64,000 bases of DNA. It comes from Streptomyces armeniacus. Lineage in GTDB: Bacteria; Actinomycetota; Actinomycetes; Streptomycetales; Streptomycetaceae. Shown here one piece after another: positions 1 through 7,513 of the stretch; the stretch's first letter is position 1; each line of letters opens with the position of its first letter. The notes under the pieces were generated by a model that had not been told where the DNA came from, ran no database searches, and worked only from the letters and a program-made list of their open reading frames with translations. Both the position numbers and the translations under genes were made by a program. The stretch lies in assembly GCF_003355155.1 (NCBI RefSeq), contig NZ_CP031320.1:3215367-3279366 (forward strand). Direction: 5' to 3'.

Positions 1-1
1 G

Positions 2-235
2 GCGGGAACCACATCCCCGGCGGCGGCCGCCCCGCCCGCCCTCTTCGTCGGCATCTTCATCATCGCGAACACCTTCACCATGCTCGTCGCCCAGCGCACC
101 AAGGAGCTGGCGCTGATGCGCGCGGTGGGCGCCACCCGCCGGCAGGTGACCCGTTCGGTGCTGCCCGAGGCCTTCTCGGTGGGCGCCGTCGCCTCGGCCG
201 CCGGTCGCGCCGCGGGCATCGGCAGCGCGGCGGGG
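2..235 (+). pseudogene. Remnant of an FtsX-like ABC transporter permease (5' end outside the window)
   Basis: Read from base 2, this frame gives a clear FtsX-family C-terminal piece: a hydrophobic segment (FVGIFIIANTFTMLVAQRT) followed by the family hallmark ELALMRAVGATRRQVTRSVL. In MacB/LolC-type permeases this sits just after a transmembrane helix, ahead of the last two membrane spans. Here similarity stops at about base 235. The frame then runs into Gly/Arg-rich sequence with no further membrane helices, ending at base 319. I read this as a truncated, decayed permease fragment rather than a working transporter subunit. The start lies upstream, so I cannot tell whether an ATPase gene precedes it. 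Seen: the motif and its abrupt end. Inferred: decay. Confidence 0.6.
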
Positions 236-577
236 CACCAGGGGGGCGGGCGGGAGGGGCCGCGGCGGGGAACGTGCCGTACAGCCGGTCCGTTGACAGG
301 GGGAGGCGCCCGGCGTTGACTGACGCGTGCGGCGTAGGCCAGTGCCGTCCGAAGTTCCCGGACGACGTTCCCCTGTCCCTCTCTTCTCCTCTTCGCCCTG
401 TCCCGGCGGAGCCCGTATGACGGGTGCTCCCGCGCAGCGGCCGGGCCTCCCTCCCCCGCGACGAGGACCCGCGGACCGTGGCCGCGGTACGAGCCGCCGT
501 ACGAGCAAGCCGACCCCGGCGCGCACGTGACGGACGGCACAGCGAACCGTCGGCACCAGTGAAAGGAAGTGCACGCG

Positions 578-1027
578 ATGATGTACGACCAGCAGCGCGC
601 CCAGCAGCCCGCGACCGGAGGTCAGCGCCCCCGCCGAGACTCTTCCGCACCCCGCCCCGGTCACCAGCCTGAGCGCCTGCTGTCGCGCGCCGAGCGGGAC
701 GAGCTGGCCGCGCGCCTCAGCCGCGCCGCCGAGATGTTCGCAGACGATCCGCGCCAGGGGGTCGAGGCGGCGGACAGCGCGCTGGCCGATGCCGTCACGC
801 AGCTGACCGCCGCGCTCGCCGCGCGGCAGCAGGGCCTGCGCGCCCGCTGGCAGGGCGGGTCCGCCGACGCGCCGGGGGAGTCGGAGTCGGACTCGGAGTC
901 GGACTCGGAGTCGGGCTCGGAGCCGAAGCCTGAGCCGGAGTCGGCCGGGGCGGGCACGAGCGGCGAGGAACTCCGGCTCGCCCTGCGGGAGTACGAGCAG
1001 CTCACCGAGCGGCTGCTGCGTATCTGA
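578..1027 (+). CDS. Hypothetical protein, 149 aa, acidic Ser-Glu-Asp repeat near the C-terminus
   Basis: I chose the ATG at 578 over the GTG at 569 because GAAAGGAAG lies just upstream at ribosome-binding distance. The protein is soluble. Residues 35-80 form an amphipathic helical segment (ERLLSRAERDELAARLSRAA), then comes a low-complexity stretch with repeated SESD/SDSE units. The C-terminal LRLALREYEQLTERLL is helical. From memory, this N-terminal LLS/R-E-D-rich and C-terminal REYxxLTERLL pattern is a recurrent Streptomyces family of unknown function, often near general-stress genes. The Ser-Glu repeat looks like a local expansion between two conserved ends. No catalytic motif or membrane segment is visible, and I cannot assign a function. 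Confidence 0.7.
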   Translation: MMYDQQRAQQPATGGQRPRRDSSAPRPGHQPERLLSRAERDELAARLSRAAEMFADDPRQGVEAADSALADAVTQLTAALAARQQGLRARWQGGSADAPGESESDSESDSESGSEPKPEPESAGAGTSGEELRLALREYEQLTERLLRI

Positions 1028-1106
1028 GTCCCCGCCGGCCTGGCCCGGGTGGCCGTTCGGCGCGGGTCAGTCCGGGGATTCGTCGGACCTGGGGGCCATA
1101 CCGTTC

Positions 1107-1649
1107 TCAGCAACTCCTCCGCGGCGCCGAGCCGTTCACGGAGCTCACGCACCTCGTGTTCCCGCTCGCGACGGCCGGTCTCCGCGCCGTGCCGCCGGCT
1201 TCCTCGTCCCGCGCCCAGGTGAAGTACAGCTCCGCCCTGCGGGCGTGGAGCCCGCTCAACTGCTCCAGCAGCGCCAGCCGTTCGTCCCGTACCTCGCGCA
1301 GCTCGTCCTGCAACCGCTCGATGCGCCGGCTGTGCTCGCGCCGTTCCGCTTCCAGGTCGGCGACGCGCTGGCTCAACTCCTCGTTGCGCCCGCGCTCCCG
1401 CCCCAGCTGCTCGTGCAGGTGCGTCAGCCGGTCGGCGAGATCGGCCCGCGCCTCCAGCGTGAGCAGCAGTTCCTTATGTGTCTCGCCCTCGCGGTGACTC
1501 CTCCCCGCGGTCGTATGGCTGATGGCCTTGCCGGTACGCTGCGCGACGACCCGGAAGCTCGGCTCGCCGCTCTGCCGGTGCAGCAGCCGGAGCCGGTACC
1601 GGGGCCGCTCCAGTGCGGCCCCCGACGGGGGCGGGGGTGTCGCCGCCAT
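1107..1649 (-). CDS. Damaged HTH/coiled-coil DNA-binding-like protein, probably frameshifted
   Basis: The N-terminus (RYRLRLLHRQSGEPSFRVVAQ, then KAISHTT) matches the first half of a Streptomyces HTH protein family. The second half of the HTH and the region after it seem to be missing, because the sequence jumps straight into a long coiled coil (about residues 45-140) ending ELYFTWARDEE. After that the encoded frame becomes unrelated (GGTARRPAVASGNTRC). A neighbouring frame on the same strand, around 1110-1190, reads REREHEVRELRERLGAAEEL, which is what the coiled coil should continue with. I infer an indel near base 1195 plus an internal deletion, so the gene is probably not functional. The start ATG (1649) overlaps the divergent ATG at 1648. 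Confidence 0.5.
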   Translation of the reverse strand: MAATPPPPSGAALERPRYRLRLLHRQSGEPSFRVVAQRTGKAISHTTAGRSHREGETHKELLLTLEARADLADRLTHLHEQLGRERGRNEELSQRVADLEAERREHSRRIERLQDELREVRDERLALLEQLSGLHARRAELYFTWARDEEAGGTARRPAVASGNTRCVSSVNGSAPRRSC

Positions 1650-1854
1650 GACGCTCACGCTCCTCGTCCGGCTGTCCCTGGCCCTCACCGCAACGGTCTG
1701 CCTGCTCGTCTGCGTGCTCAGCGCCGTCTACGTCTGGTCCGGCAACACCGCCCGCCGCACACGCGCTTGGCGCGTGCTGAGGCCCTCCTCCAGGCGGTCG
1801 GCCGCGGCGAGTGAACTGAGTCATCAGTCTCGATTGTTTGTCAGGTCTCAGTAA
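1648..1854 (+). CDS. Small single-pass membrane protein, 68 aa
   Basis: Starts at ATG 1648, overlapping the start codon of the opposite-strand gene, so the two are divergent from a shared point. Residues 4-30 form one hydrophobic helix (LLVRLSLALTATVCLLVCVL) followed by VYVWSGNTARRTRAWRVLR. From memory, Streptomyces carries many such small proteins ending in a W-S-x-D/N-x-x-RRxRAWxLLR tail. Here the tail is followed by an atypical Ser-rich extension, and a one-base shift after AWRVLR would give a shorter end, so the 3' end may have drifted. Function unknown. No good Shine-Dalgarno sequence is seen, and the entry could be a neutral remnant. Confidence 0.4.
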   Translation: MTLTLLVRLSLALTATVCLLVCVLSAVYVWSGNTARRTRAWRVLRPSSRRSAAASELSHQSRLFVRSQ

Positions 1855-2032
1855 CAACGTCCGACAATGCTTGAGAGTACGACTGGTTCTCTGGTCCGAT
1901 GGGCCCAGATCGAGCAAGTGGCCTACGTATAGGCGGGTTTGGGCATCGACCGCACTGCGCCCCCTGCCTGACGAGGTGCCTGACCGGCGCGGAAGCGAAC
2001 CGCGCACTTGCTCAACCACCAAGGGGAGAAAT

Positions 2033-2278
2033 ATGCGCAAGAAGCTGACGAAAACGCTCGTTGCCGTTGCCGGCGTCGCCGCCCTCACCGGTATCTCCGG
2101 CCTCACCGCAGGAACGGCACAGGCGGCGGAGGCGACGAAGGCCACGAGGGTTCTGGCCCCGAACATGGACACCTGCATCAAGTGGGGCTACTCGCTGGAA
2201 AAGACCGATCCCTCGCTCAAGGCTTGGCACTGCTACCACAACGCGAAGCGCCAGACCATCCTCGAGATCGTCCGCTGA
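2033..2278 (+). CDS. Small secreted protein, 81 aa, with a Sec signal peptide
   Basis: ATG 2033 is preceded by AAGGGGAG at 7-9 nt, a strong ribosome-binding site that decides the start. Residues 1-32 are a classical Sec signal peptide: basic MRKKLTK, a hydrophobic core, and a cleavage site at GTAQA-A. The mature part is only about 49 residues, with two cysteines (MDTCIKWGY and AWHCYH) that could form one disulfide, and is rich in Lys, Trp, Tyr and His. It stands alone with its own upstream gap of about 180 bp and a hairpin downstream (2401-2431). I recognise no family; a small extracellular peptide or inhibitor is possible but unproven. Confidence 0.75.
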   Translation: MRKKLTKTLVAVAGVAALTGISGLTAGTAQAAEATKATRVLAPNMDTCIKWGYSLEKTDPSLKAWHCYHNAKRQTILEIVR

Positions 2279-2400
2279 GGCCCCGGGGCCCCGTCGCCCC
2301 TCCCCAGGTGACCCGCCCACCGGGGGAGACCCCGCACCGCCCTTCTCGGCGGCGCGCGGCAAGACCACGACGGCCCAGGCCCCGTACGGCACTTCACCAG

Positions 2401-2431
2401 GCTCCCCCGAGCGTCCGAAGCTCGGGGGAGC
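2401..2431. terminator. Hairpin, 12-bp perfect stem
   Basis: GCTCCCCCGAGC (2401-2412) pairs perfectly with 2420-2431 around a 7-nt loop. It lies about 120 nt after the small secreted protein gene and is the only strong hairpin in the 345-bp gap before the next gene. There is no T-run, which is usual in Streptomyces. Otherwise this gap holds only GC-rich sequence and the short repeat at 2511-2570. Confidence 0.45.
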
Positions 2432-2510
2432 TTCGGCGTACGCCCCGGAGAGCTGAGGCCAACGCGCCTCGCGCAGCCGCGTGTTGCTGCCGGAAAGCGC
2501 GCTTCTCCGC

Positions 2511-2570
2511 TTCCCCTGCTTCTCCCGCTTCTCCTGCTTCTCCTGCTTCTCCTGCTTCCCGGGCTCCGGC
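2511..2570. repeat. 9-bp tandem repeat (GCTTCTCCT-like), about six copies
   Basis: Units of the type GCTTCTCCT follow each other from about 2519 to 2563, with degenerate copies on both sides. It is a pyrimidine-rich minisatellite in the gap upstream of the lipoprotein gene at 2624. It is not inside a credible reading frame on either strand. Confidence 0.75.
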
Positions 2571-2623
2571 TCCGGAGGCGAGGGCCGGGACCCCTCCCGG
2601 CTTGCAGTGGCTACCCTCCGCCC

Positions 2624-3100
2624 ATGAATCCCCCACGCAGGTGGATCCTCGCCATGGCTGCCGCACTGACGATGGTGGGCTGTTCCAACTCGCCGGACTC
2701 CGAACCACCGTCCTCCGCCCCGGCCTCGTCCGGTTCCCCGACCGCGGAGCCGAGTCCGACCGAGACCTCCGCCTTCTGCCTTGACCTGGAGACCTACCAG
2801 GTCGGCGTCGTCGCCTTCCGCGCCGACGTGGGCCGGGCCGCCGGGGGCGAGCCGCTGGACATCAAAGCCCTGCGGCAGAGGGCGGCCATGATCTCCCTCA
2901 TGGGCAAGAACATGAAGGCCAGCGCGCCGTCAGACATCGCCGGGGAATTCCGCGCGGTCCGCAAGGCGATCGCCACCTCGTCGGGCAAGCTGAAGGCGGG
3001 CACGCAAGTCCGCGACGTCGTAAGCCCGCTGTACGGCAAGGGCATCAATCCCGCCTTCGACGCGCTGAACGACTACGAGTGCGGCTCCGCTGCCGAGTGA
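2624..3100 (+). CDS. Secreted lipoprotein of unknown function, 158 aa
   Basis: Residues 1-20 form a lipoprotein signal peptide (MNPPRRWILAMAAALTMVGC) with the lipobox ending at Cys20, followed by a Ser/Pro/Glu-rich linker to about residue 48. The globular part has an early Cys (SAFCLDLETYQ) and a late Cys (NDYECGS) that could pair. It is otherwise predicted to be helical, resembling small actinobacterial lipoproteins of unknown role anchored outside the membrane. The ATG at 2624 has no obvious Shine-Dalgarno sequence, so the transcript may be leaderless. No operon partner. Function cannot be assigned. Confidence 0.75.
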   Translation: MNPPRRWILAMAAALTMVGCSNSPDSEPPSSAPASSGSPTAEPSPTETSAFCLDLETYQVGVVAFRADVGRAAGGEPLDIKALRQRAAMISLMGKNMKASAPSDIAGEFRAVRKAIATSSGKLKAGTQVRDVVSPLYGKGINPAFDALNDYECGSAAE

Positions 3101-3237
3101 CCCCAATTCCCGGTGCACCGCGCCGGACAGACCGCCAAGTGAATCGAATGAGGCGGAAGAACGATTTGTCAGCCCTCAATGGTCGCTGGATTTCCGCACC
3201 GCCTGTATAACGTGAACTGGCAGACTACAGTTCCCGC

Positions 3238-4053
3238 ATGACGCCTGAGATGCTGGACAGACTGGACCGGTACCGTGCGGAGATGACGAGGCGGAAAATC
3301 CCCTCCGGCATCGTGGAACAGTGGACAGGTGCCGCCCTCCCCCGTGCGACCCTGACACTGGACGGAGACGGGCCCGTCGTGGGCCGCCATGGCGGCCCCC
3401 TGCTGCTTCCCCCCGACGCCCCGGACCCCGAGTTCCCGTTCGTCGCCTCCCTCAACTGCGCAGACCTGCCACAGCAGTTGACGGGGCTCGCACTGCCACC
3501 CGACGGCCGTCTGCTGCTGTTCGCATTTCCCGACCTGGACGGTGGCGGCCAAGTGATGTACGTCCCCGAGGACGCGGCCGTCGAGGAACGGGTAATTGCC
3601 TTCGAGTACTACGACGAGGATCCGGATTGCCTGGAGATATCCGAGCAGTACCCACAGGGCGAACTCCGCATGACCGCCGACATTTCCCTGCCGTTCCACA
3701 CCTCGAAGGCGAAGGCCACTGACCATGGTTGGCGGGGTGAGAACCTCCCCTGGGCCCCCTACGCAAGCATCCACTCGGATTTGCGGAACCTGGACGGCCA
3801 TGAATTCCCCCGCGGCGGGTGGGTGCAGGTGGGTGGATACGCCCTGGAGGAATCCATGGACGTGAACCCCGTGGAGTCGGCCGCGATTTCCTCGGACGAG
3901 ACCTGGGACCTCGAGGACTGGGTGCTGCTGGCGGACTGGCATCCCGGCATCGCGGGCCGGGAGGGCTTTTCACTTCACTGGGCGATCCGCAGGCAGGAAC
4001 TGGCCGCCCGGCGCTTCGAGCGAGTATCCGAGTCGATGCACTGGAACCCCTGA
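3238..4053 (+). CDS. DUF1963 (YwqG-like) family protein, 271 aa
   Basis: The order of motifs fits DUF1963. An early GRHGGPLLLPPDAPDP turn (residues about 50-65) is followed by FVASLNCADLP, then GRLLLFAFPD with acidic loops. The C-terminal half has GWVQVGGYALEES and WVLLADWHPGIAG. Such proteins are cytosolic and of unknown biochemical role, often seen in accessory regions. No signal peptide or membrane segment. The gene is monocistronic, with a ~137-bp gap upstream. The fold assignment rests on motifs I can see; the function is not known for the family. Confidence 0.75.
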   Translation: MTPEMLDRLDRYRAEMTRRKIPSGIVEQWTGAALPRATLTLDGDGPVVGRHGGPLLLPPDAPDPEFPFVASLNCADLPQQLTGLALPPDGRLLLFAFPDLDGGGQVMYVPEDAAVEERVIAFEYYDEDPDCLEISEQYPQGELRMTADISLPFHTSKAKATDHGWRGENLPWAPYASIHSDLRNLDGHEFPRGGWVQVGGYALEESMDVNPVESAAISSDETWDLEDWVLLADWHPGIAGREGFSLHWAIRRQELAARRFERVSESMHWNP

Positions 4054-4317
4054 GCCGAACGCGCGCTGCCGCCATGCCCTCAGCGGCCCCGGCCACGCCC
4101 CACGTCTCGAGCCGCTGCCTGCGAGCGCCACGCAGCCCTCTACGACGACCTGGTAGGCCGCGCTGGACGCGCGGGCTCGGCATGCGCCCGACGTCGCCGG
4201 TACGGGTGCTCAACCGGCTTCTGAGAGCACGCGCGGCTGCGACCTCGTAGCCGCCCCGGGCAGTGGCTTCTCAAGATCCACTCCCGACTGACTCCCCAGT
4301 TGCCCAGCAACACGAGT

Positions 4318-4350
4318 CAGGGCCGGTCCCCGTGAGGGAGACCGGCCCTG
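4318..4350 (-). terminator. Terminator hairpin downstream of tRNA-Pro
   Basis: CAGGGCCGGTC (4318-4328) pairs with GACCGGCCCTG (4340-4350), an 11-bp perfect stem with an 11-nt loop, placed 17 nt past the 3' end of the tRNA-Pro gene on the minus strand. The rest of the 4054-4317 gap shows no gene. Confidence 0.6.
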
Positions 4351-4366
4351 AACTCTGTTTCATCTG

Positions 4367-4440
4367 TCGGGGTGGCGGGATTTGAACCCACGACCTCTTC
4401 GTCCCGAACGAAGCGCGCTGCCAAGCTGCGCCACACCCCG
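4367..4440 (-). tRNA. tRNA-Pro (anticodon CGG)
   Basis: The minus strand folds as a complete cloverleaf: a 7-bp acceptor stem CGGGGTG/CACCCCG with discriminator A, and the anticodon arm CTTCG-TTCGGGA-CGAAG giving anticodon CGG. The T arm contains GGTTCAAATCC. It reads CCG proline codons, among the commonest in this DNA. No CCA is encoded. The length is 74 nt. Confidence 0.95.
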
Positions 4441-4534
4441 ATGCAACGAGGACCACCTTAGCCCAGGCCGGGCCGGACGCGAAATCCGGTTTTCCGTCGC
4501 CCCGCCTGCCTGGGGTCGGGGTGGCGGTCCGGGG

Positions 4535-5464
4535 TCACTCCCGTTCTGTCAGGGTCAGCAGTGTCGCCTCCGGGGGGCAGGCGAAGCGGGCCGGGGTGTA
4601 GCGGTTGGTGCCGCAGCCCGCGGAGACGTGGAGGTAGGCGCGGTGGCCGCCCGCGCGGTGCGTGGAGAGGCCCTTCACGCGCTCCGTGTCCAGGTCGCAG
4701 TTGGTGACCAGCGCCCCGTAGAAGGGGATGCAGAGCTGCCCGCCGTGGGTGTGCCCGGCGAGGATCAGGGGGTAGCGGTCGGCCGTGAAGGCGTCGAGGA
4801 CGCGCAGGTACGGGGCGTGTACGACTGCCAGGGACACGTCCGCGTCCGGCTCGGGGCCGCCCGCGACCTCGCCGTAGCGGTCGCGCTTGATGTGCGGGTC
4901 GTCGAGCCCCGTGAACGCGACCTCCTGGCCGCCGGGCAGCTTGAGCCGCCCGCGTGCATTGGACAGGCCGATCCAGCCGGCGGTGTCGAACGCGTCGCGG
5001 AGGCCCTCCCACGGGTTGTGTACGGCGCCCACGACCGGCGGGTTGCCGTTCAGGCCGTACCGGCCGCTGGCCTTCTCGAAGAGGTAGCGGGCGGGGTTGC
5101 GGAGCTTGGGGCCGTAGTAGTCGTTCGAGCCGAAGACGTACGCCCCCGGGTACTCCATCAGCGGCCCCAGCGCGTCCAGTGCCTCCGGGACGGCCTCGGG
5201 GTCGGAGAGGTTGTCGCCCGTGTTGACGACGAAGTCCGGGCGCAGCCCGGCCAGCGCCTGCAGCCAGCGCTGCTTCTTCCGCTGCCCGCGGACCATGTGC
5301 ACGTCGGAGACCTGGAGCACCCGCAGCGGGTGCATGCCCGGCGGCAGTACGGGGACGGACACGCGCCGCAACCGGAAGGAACGGGCCTCTATCCCGGTCG
5401 CGTAACCGACGCAGGCCGCTCCGAGTGCCGTAATGCCGAGGGGAATTCCGTATCGCGCGCGCAT
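4535..5464 (-). CDS. Membrane-anchored metallophosphoesterase, 309 aa
   Basis: Calcineurin-like phosphoesterase motifs appear in order: LRVLQVSDVHM, FVVNTGDNLSD, VFGSNDYYG and LILAGHTHGGQ. Together they form the bimetal site that hydrolyses phosphoester bonds. A hydrophobic N-terminal segment (residues 5-25, GIPLGITALGAACVGYATGI) probably anchors it in the membrane, as in YkuE/YaeI-type enzymes. I take the ATG at 5464 (MRARYGIPLG) because relatives start there; ATG 5473 in the same frame is an alternative. It lies next to the DD-peptidase gene, which suggests envelope or lipid turnover, but the substrate is not known. Confidence 0.85.
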   Translation of the reverse strand: MRARYGIPLGITALGAACVGYATGIEARSFRLRRVSVPVLPPGMHPLRVLQVSDVHMVRGQRKKQRWLQALAGLRPDFVVNTGDNLSDPEAVPEALDALGPLMEYPGAYVFGSNDYYGPKLRNPARYLFEKASGRYGLNGNPPVVGAVHNPWEGLRDAFDTAGWIGLSNARGRLKLPGGQEVAFTGLDDPHIKRDRYGEVAGGPEPDADVSLAVVHAPYLRVLDAFTADRYPLILAGHTHGGQLCIPFYGALVTNCDLDTERVKGLSTHRAGGHRAYLHVSAGCGTNRYTPARFACPPEATLLTLTERE

Positions 5465-5611
5465 GCTGTCCATGGTCGCAGACGCGGCGCGCCCCGCGCA
5501 GCGCACGGGCGCGGGCCGCGCGACGGGAGCACGCGGCGGGCCCGTGCGCCCCGAGCACGCGGCGGGGCGTGTACGCCGGGCGCACGGACGGTCACGAGGC
5601 GGTCACGCAGC

Positions 5612-5642
5612 GGGCCCGGACCGCCGCTCGCGGTCCGGGCCC
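5612..5642 (-). terminator. Terminator hairpin after the DD-peptidase gene
   Basis: GGGCCCGGACCGC (5612-5624) pairs with GCGGTCCGGGCCC (5630-5642): a 13-bp perfect stem with a 5-nt loop, about 55 nt past the stop of the minus-strand DD-peptidase gene. Confidence 0.65.
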
Positions 5643-5697
5643 TTTCACCCTCAGCCGTCCGGGCGACCCAGGGGCACCCCGAACTGGATCGGCTGAG

Positions 5698-6636
5698 TCA
5701 GTCGCGCTGTGCGTCCGCCGGCAGCTTGCGCAGCTTCATCTGCTGCGTCTCGGTGCCGTAGGCCCAGTCGAGCATGGCCTTGGCGTCGGTGTAACGCGCG
5801 TCGCCGCTCTCGCTGTTGAGTACGACGCCGATGATCGTCTTCCCGTCCCGCTCGACGGCGAAGACGAGGCACGGGCCCGCGGCCGTGCCGCTGCCGGTCT
5901 TGACGCCGATGGCGCCCTCGTACGAGCCGAGCAGCTGGTTGGTGTTGGTCCAGGTGTACGTGCGGCCGTTGGTGGCCTTCTCCTCCGCGGTGGTGGTCCG
6001 CACGGTCTCGGCGAAGGTCTCGTTCTGCATGGCGTGCTGCGCCATCTTGGCCAGGTCGCCGGGGGTGGTGTAGTTGTCGCCGCCCGGGGAGATGCCGTCG
6101 AAGGAGTCGAACTCGGTGTTCTTCAGGCCCAGTTCGTCGGCGGTCGTGTTCATCTTGCCGATGAACGAGTCGGTGCGCTCCTTGAGCGACTCGCCGCTGC
6201 CGAGCGCGTCCGCGATGGCGTACGCGGCATCGCAGCCGGACGGCAGCATCAGCGCGGGGAGCAGCTGCCCGACGGTGAGCTTGTCGCCGGTCTTGAGGTC
6301 GGCGGTGCTGCCGCCCTCGCGCTGGACGTAGTCGCGGTACTCCTGCTTGACGGTGACCTGCTTGTCCAGGGCCCCGTCGGTCTCCAGCGCGACGATGGCG
6401 GTCATGATCTTCGTCGTGCTGGCCATCTGCCGCGTCGTGGTGTCGTCCTTGCTCCACAGCGTCTCTCCGCTGCCGGCGTCGAGCAGGTGGGCGCCCTGGG
6501 CGCCGACGCCCTCGGGTCCCGCCGCTTTCCCCTCGGCGGCCTGTGCCGAGGCACCGGCCGCCAGCATGGACACGGTTGCGGCAACGGTGGTCAGGCCGAT
6601 GCCCCAGCGACGCGCAGACTTCGTGGCATTGCGCAT
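5698..6636 (-). CDS. dacA: D-alanyl-D-alanine carboxypeptidase/transpeptidase, K15-type (S11 family)
   Basis: Low-molecular-weight penicillin-binding protein that trims or crosslinks peptidoglycan stem peptides outside the membrane. A signal peptide (residues 1-33, ending ASAQA) is followed by the three active-site boxes: S73-T-T-K76 (nucleophile and base), S133-G134-C135 and K246-T-G248. The second box is SGC rather than the usual SxN. That is the hallmark known from the Streptomyces K15 DD-transpeptidase. I chose ATG 6636 because CAGGAG sits 6 nt upstream; the frame is open further upstream without ribosome-binding sites. No C-terminal membrane anchor is visible in the 312 residues. The gene name is by family, not by orthology. 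Confidence 0.88.
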   Translation of the reverse strand: MRNATKSARRWGIGLTTVAATVSMLAAGASAQAAEGKAAGPEGVGAQGAHLLDAGSGETLWSKDDTTTRQMASTTKIMTAIVALETDGALDKQVTVKQEYRDYVQREGGSTADLKTGDKLTVGQLLPALMLPSGCDAAYAIADALGSGESLKERTDSFIGKMNTTADELGLKNTEFDSFDGISPGGDNYTTPGDLAKMAQHAMQNETFAETVRTTTAEEKATNGRTYTWTNTNQLLGSYEGAIGVKTGSGTAAGPCLVFAVERDGKTIIGVVLNSESGDARYTDAKAMLDWAYGTETQQMKLRKLPADAQRD

Positions 6637-6820
6637 ACGTGCTCCTGAGTTCGTGTTTCCCCACACGCCCCTGTCCGGCCCGTACGGACGCACGACAGCC
6701 CACACGTCAACCGACGCGCGTCAACGGCGGCACGGAAAGGCGTAATTCCGCACACTACTCACCCGGACCGGCGGCGAAACGCGCTGGGTGCCCGTGGCGC
6801 GTGCTGGCAGACTGAGCCGC

Positions 6821-7285
6821 ATGACCACGCTCAAGTCCCAGCTTCAGGAAGACCTGACCACAGCGATCAAGGCGCGGGACGAGCTGCGTTCGGCGACTCT
6901 CCGGATGACGCTCACCGCGATCACCAAGGAGGAGGTGGCGGGCACCGAGTCCCGTGAACTCTCCGACGACGACGTGCGGAAGGTCATCGCCCGCGAGGCG
7001 AAGAAGCGCCGCGAGGCCGCCGAAGCCTTCGCGCAGGGCGGCCGGGACGCGCAGGCGGAACGGGAGCGGGCGGAGGGCGAGGTGCTCAGCGAGTACCTGC
7101 CGCAGCAGCTGTCCGACGACGAGCTGGACGCGCTCGTCGCCGAGTCCGTGGCGGAGGCGCGGGCGGCCGGGGTCGAGGGGCCGCGGGCGATGGGCGCCGT
7201 GATGAAGCTGGTGAACCCGAAGGTGGCGGGCCGCGCCGAGGGCGGCCGGGTGGCGGCCGCGGTGAAGCGGCGGCTCGCGGACTGA
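6821..7285 (+). CDS. GatB/YqeY domain protein, 154 aa
   Basis: The whole protein is one YqeY domain, the helical tail domain also found on GatB of the amidotransferase. Visible hallmarks are LRMTLTAITKEEV near the start, the central EYLPQQLSDDELDALV, and GPRAMGAVMKLVNPKVAGRAEGG at the end. It is a small cytosolic protein thought to bind tRNA-like or translation factors, but its role in bacteria is not settled. ATG 6821 gives the usual length. It diverges from the DD-peptidase gene across about 180 bp and is followed by a GTACGG array and a bidirectional terminator. Confidence 0.85.
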   Translation: MTTLKSQLQEDLTTAIKARDELRSATLRMTLTAITKEEVAGTESRELSDDDVRKVIAREAKKRREAAEAFAQGGRDAQAERERAEGEVLSEYLPQQLSDDELDALVAESVAEARAAGVEGPRAMGAVMKLVNPKVAGRAEGGRVAAAVKRRLAD

Positions 7286-7400
7286 GCGGTACGGCACCCG
7301 GGGCCCGTACGGGAGCGGGCTGAGCGGTACGGCAGCGGGCCCGCGTACGGGAGCCAGGGCCCGTACGGCACCCGGCGCGCGTACCCCGTACGTACGCCCG
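7286..7400. repeat. GTACGG array in the gap between yqeY-like and PBP genes
   Basis: Five GTACGG words start at 7289, 7307, 7327, 7345 and 7363, with spacings of 18, 20, 18 and 18 nt. Further GTACG-rich sequence follows to about 7400. The sequence lies between convergent genes and is not coding. Confidence 0.75.
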
Positions 7401-7442
7401 CGCGCCCGCCCCGCACCACCTCGTACACCTCGTACGCGCACG

Positions 7443-7481
7443 TGAGGGGCGCTCCCCGTGCCATACCGGGAGCGCCCCTCA
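7443..7481. terminator. Bidirectional terminator between convergent genes
   Basis: TGAGGGGCGCTCCC (7443-7456) pairs perfectly with 7468-7481: a 14-bp stem and an 11-nt loop, placed 32 nt past the stop of the minus-strand PBP gene and serving the plus-strand yqeY-like gene as well. Confidence 0.75.
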
Positions 7482-7513
7482 GAGCTTGAGCTCAACGCCT
7501 CAGCGGGCGCCGC

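Noticed and set aside
2008-2784. Overlapping plus-strand frame covering the small secreted protein and lipoprotein genes
   Set aside because: Pro/Arg-rich low-complexity translation; the two genes in other frames have signal peptides and proper starts.
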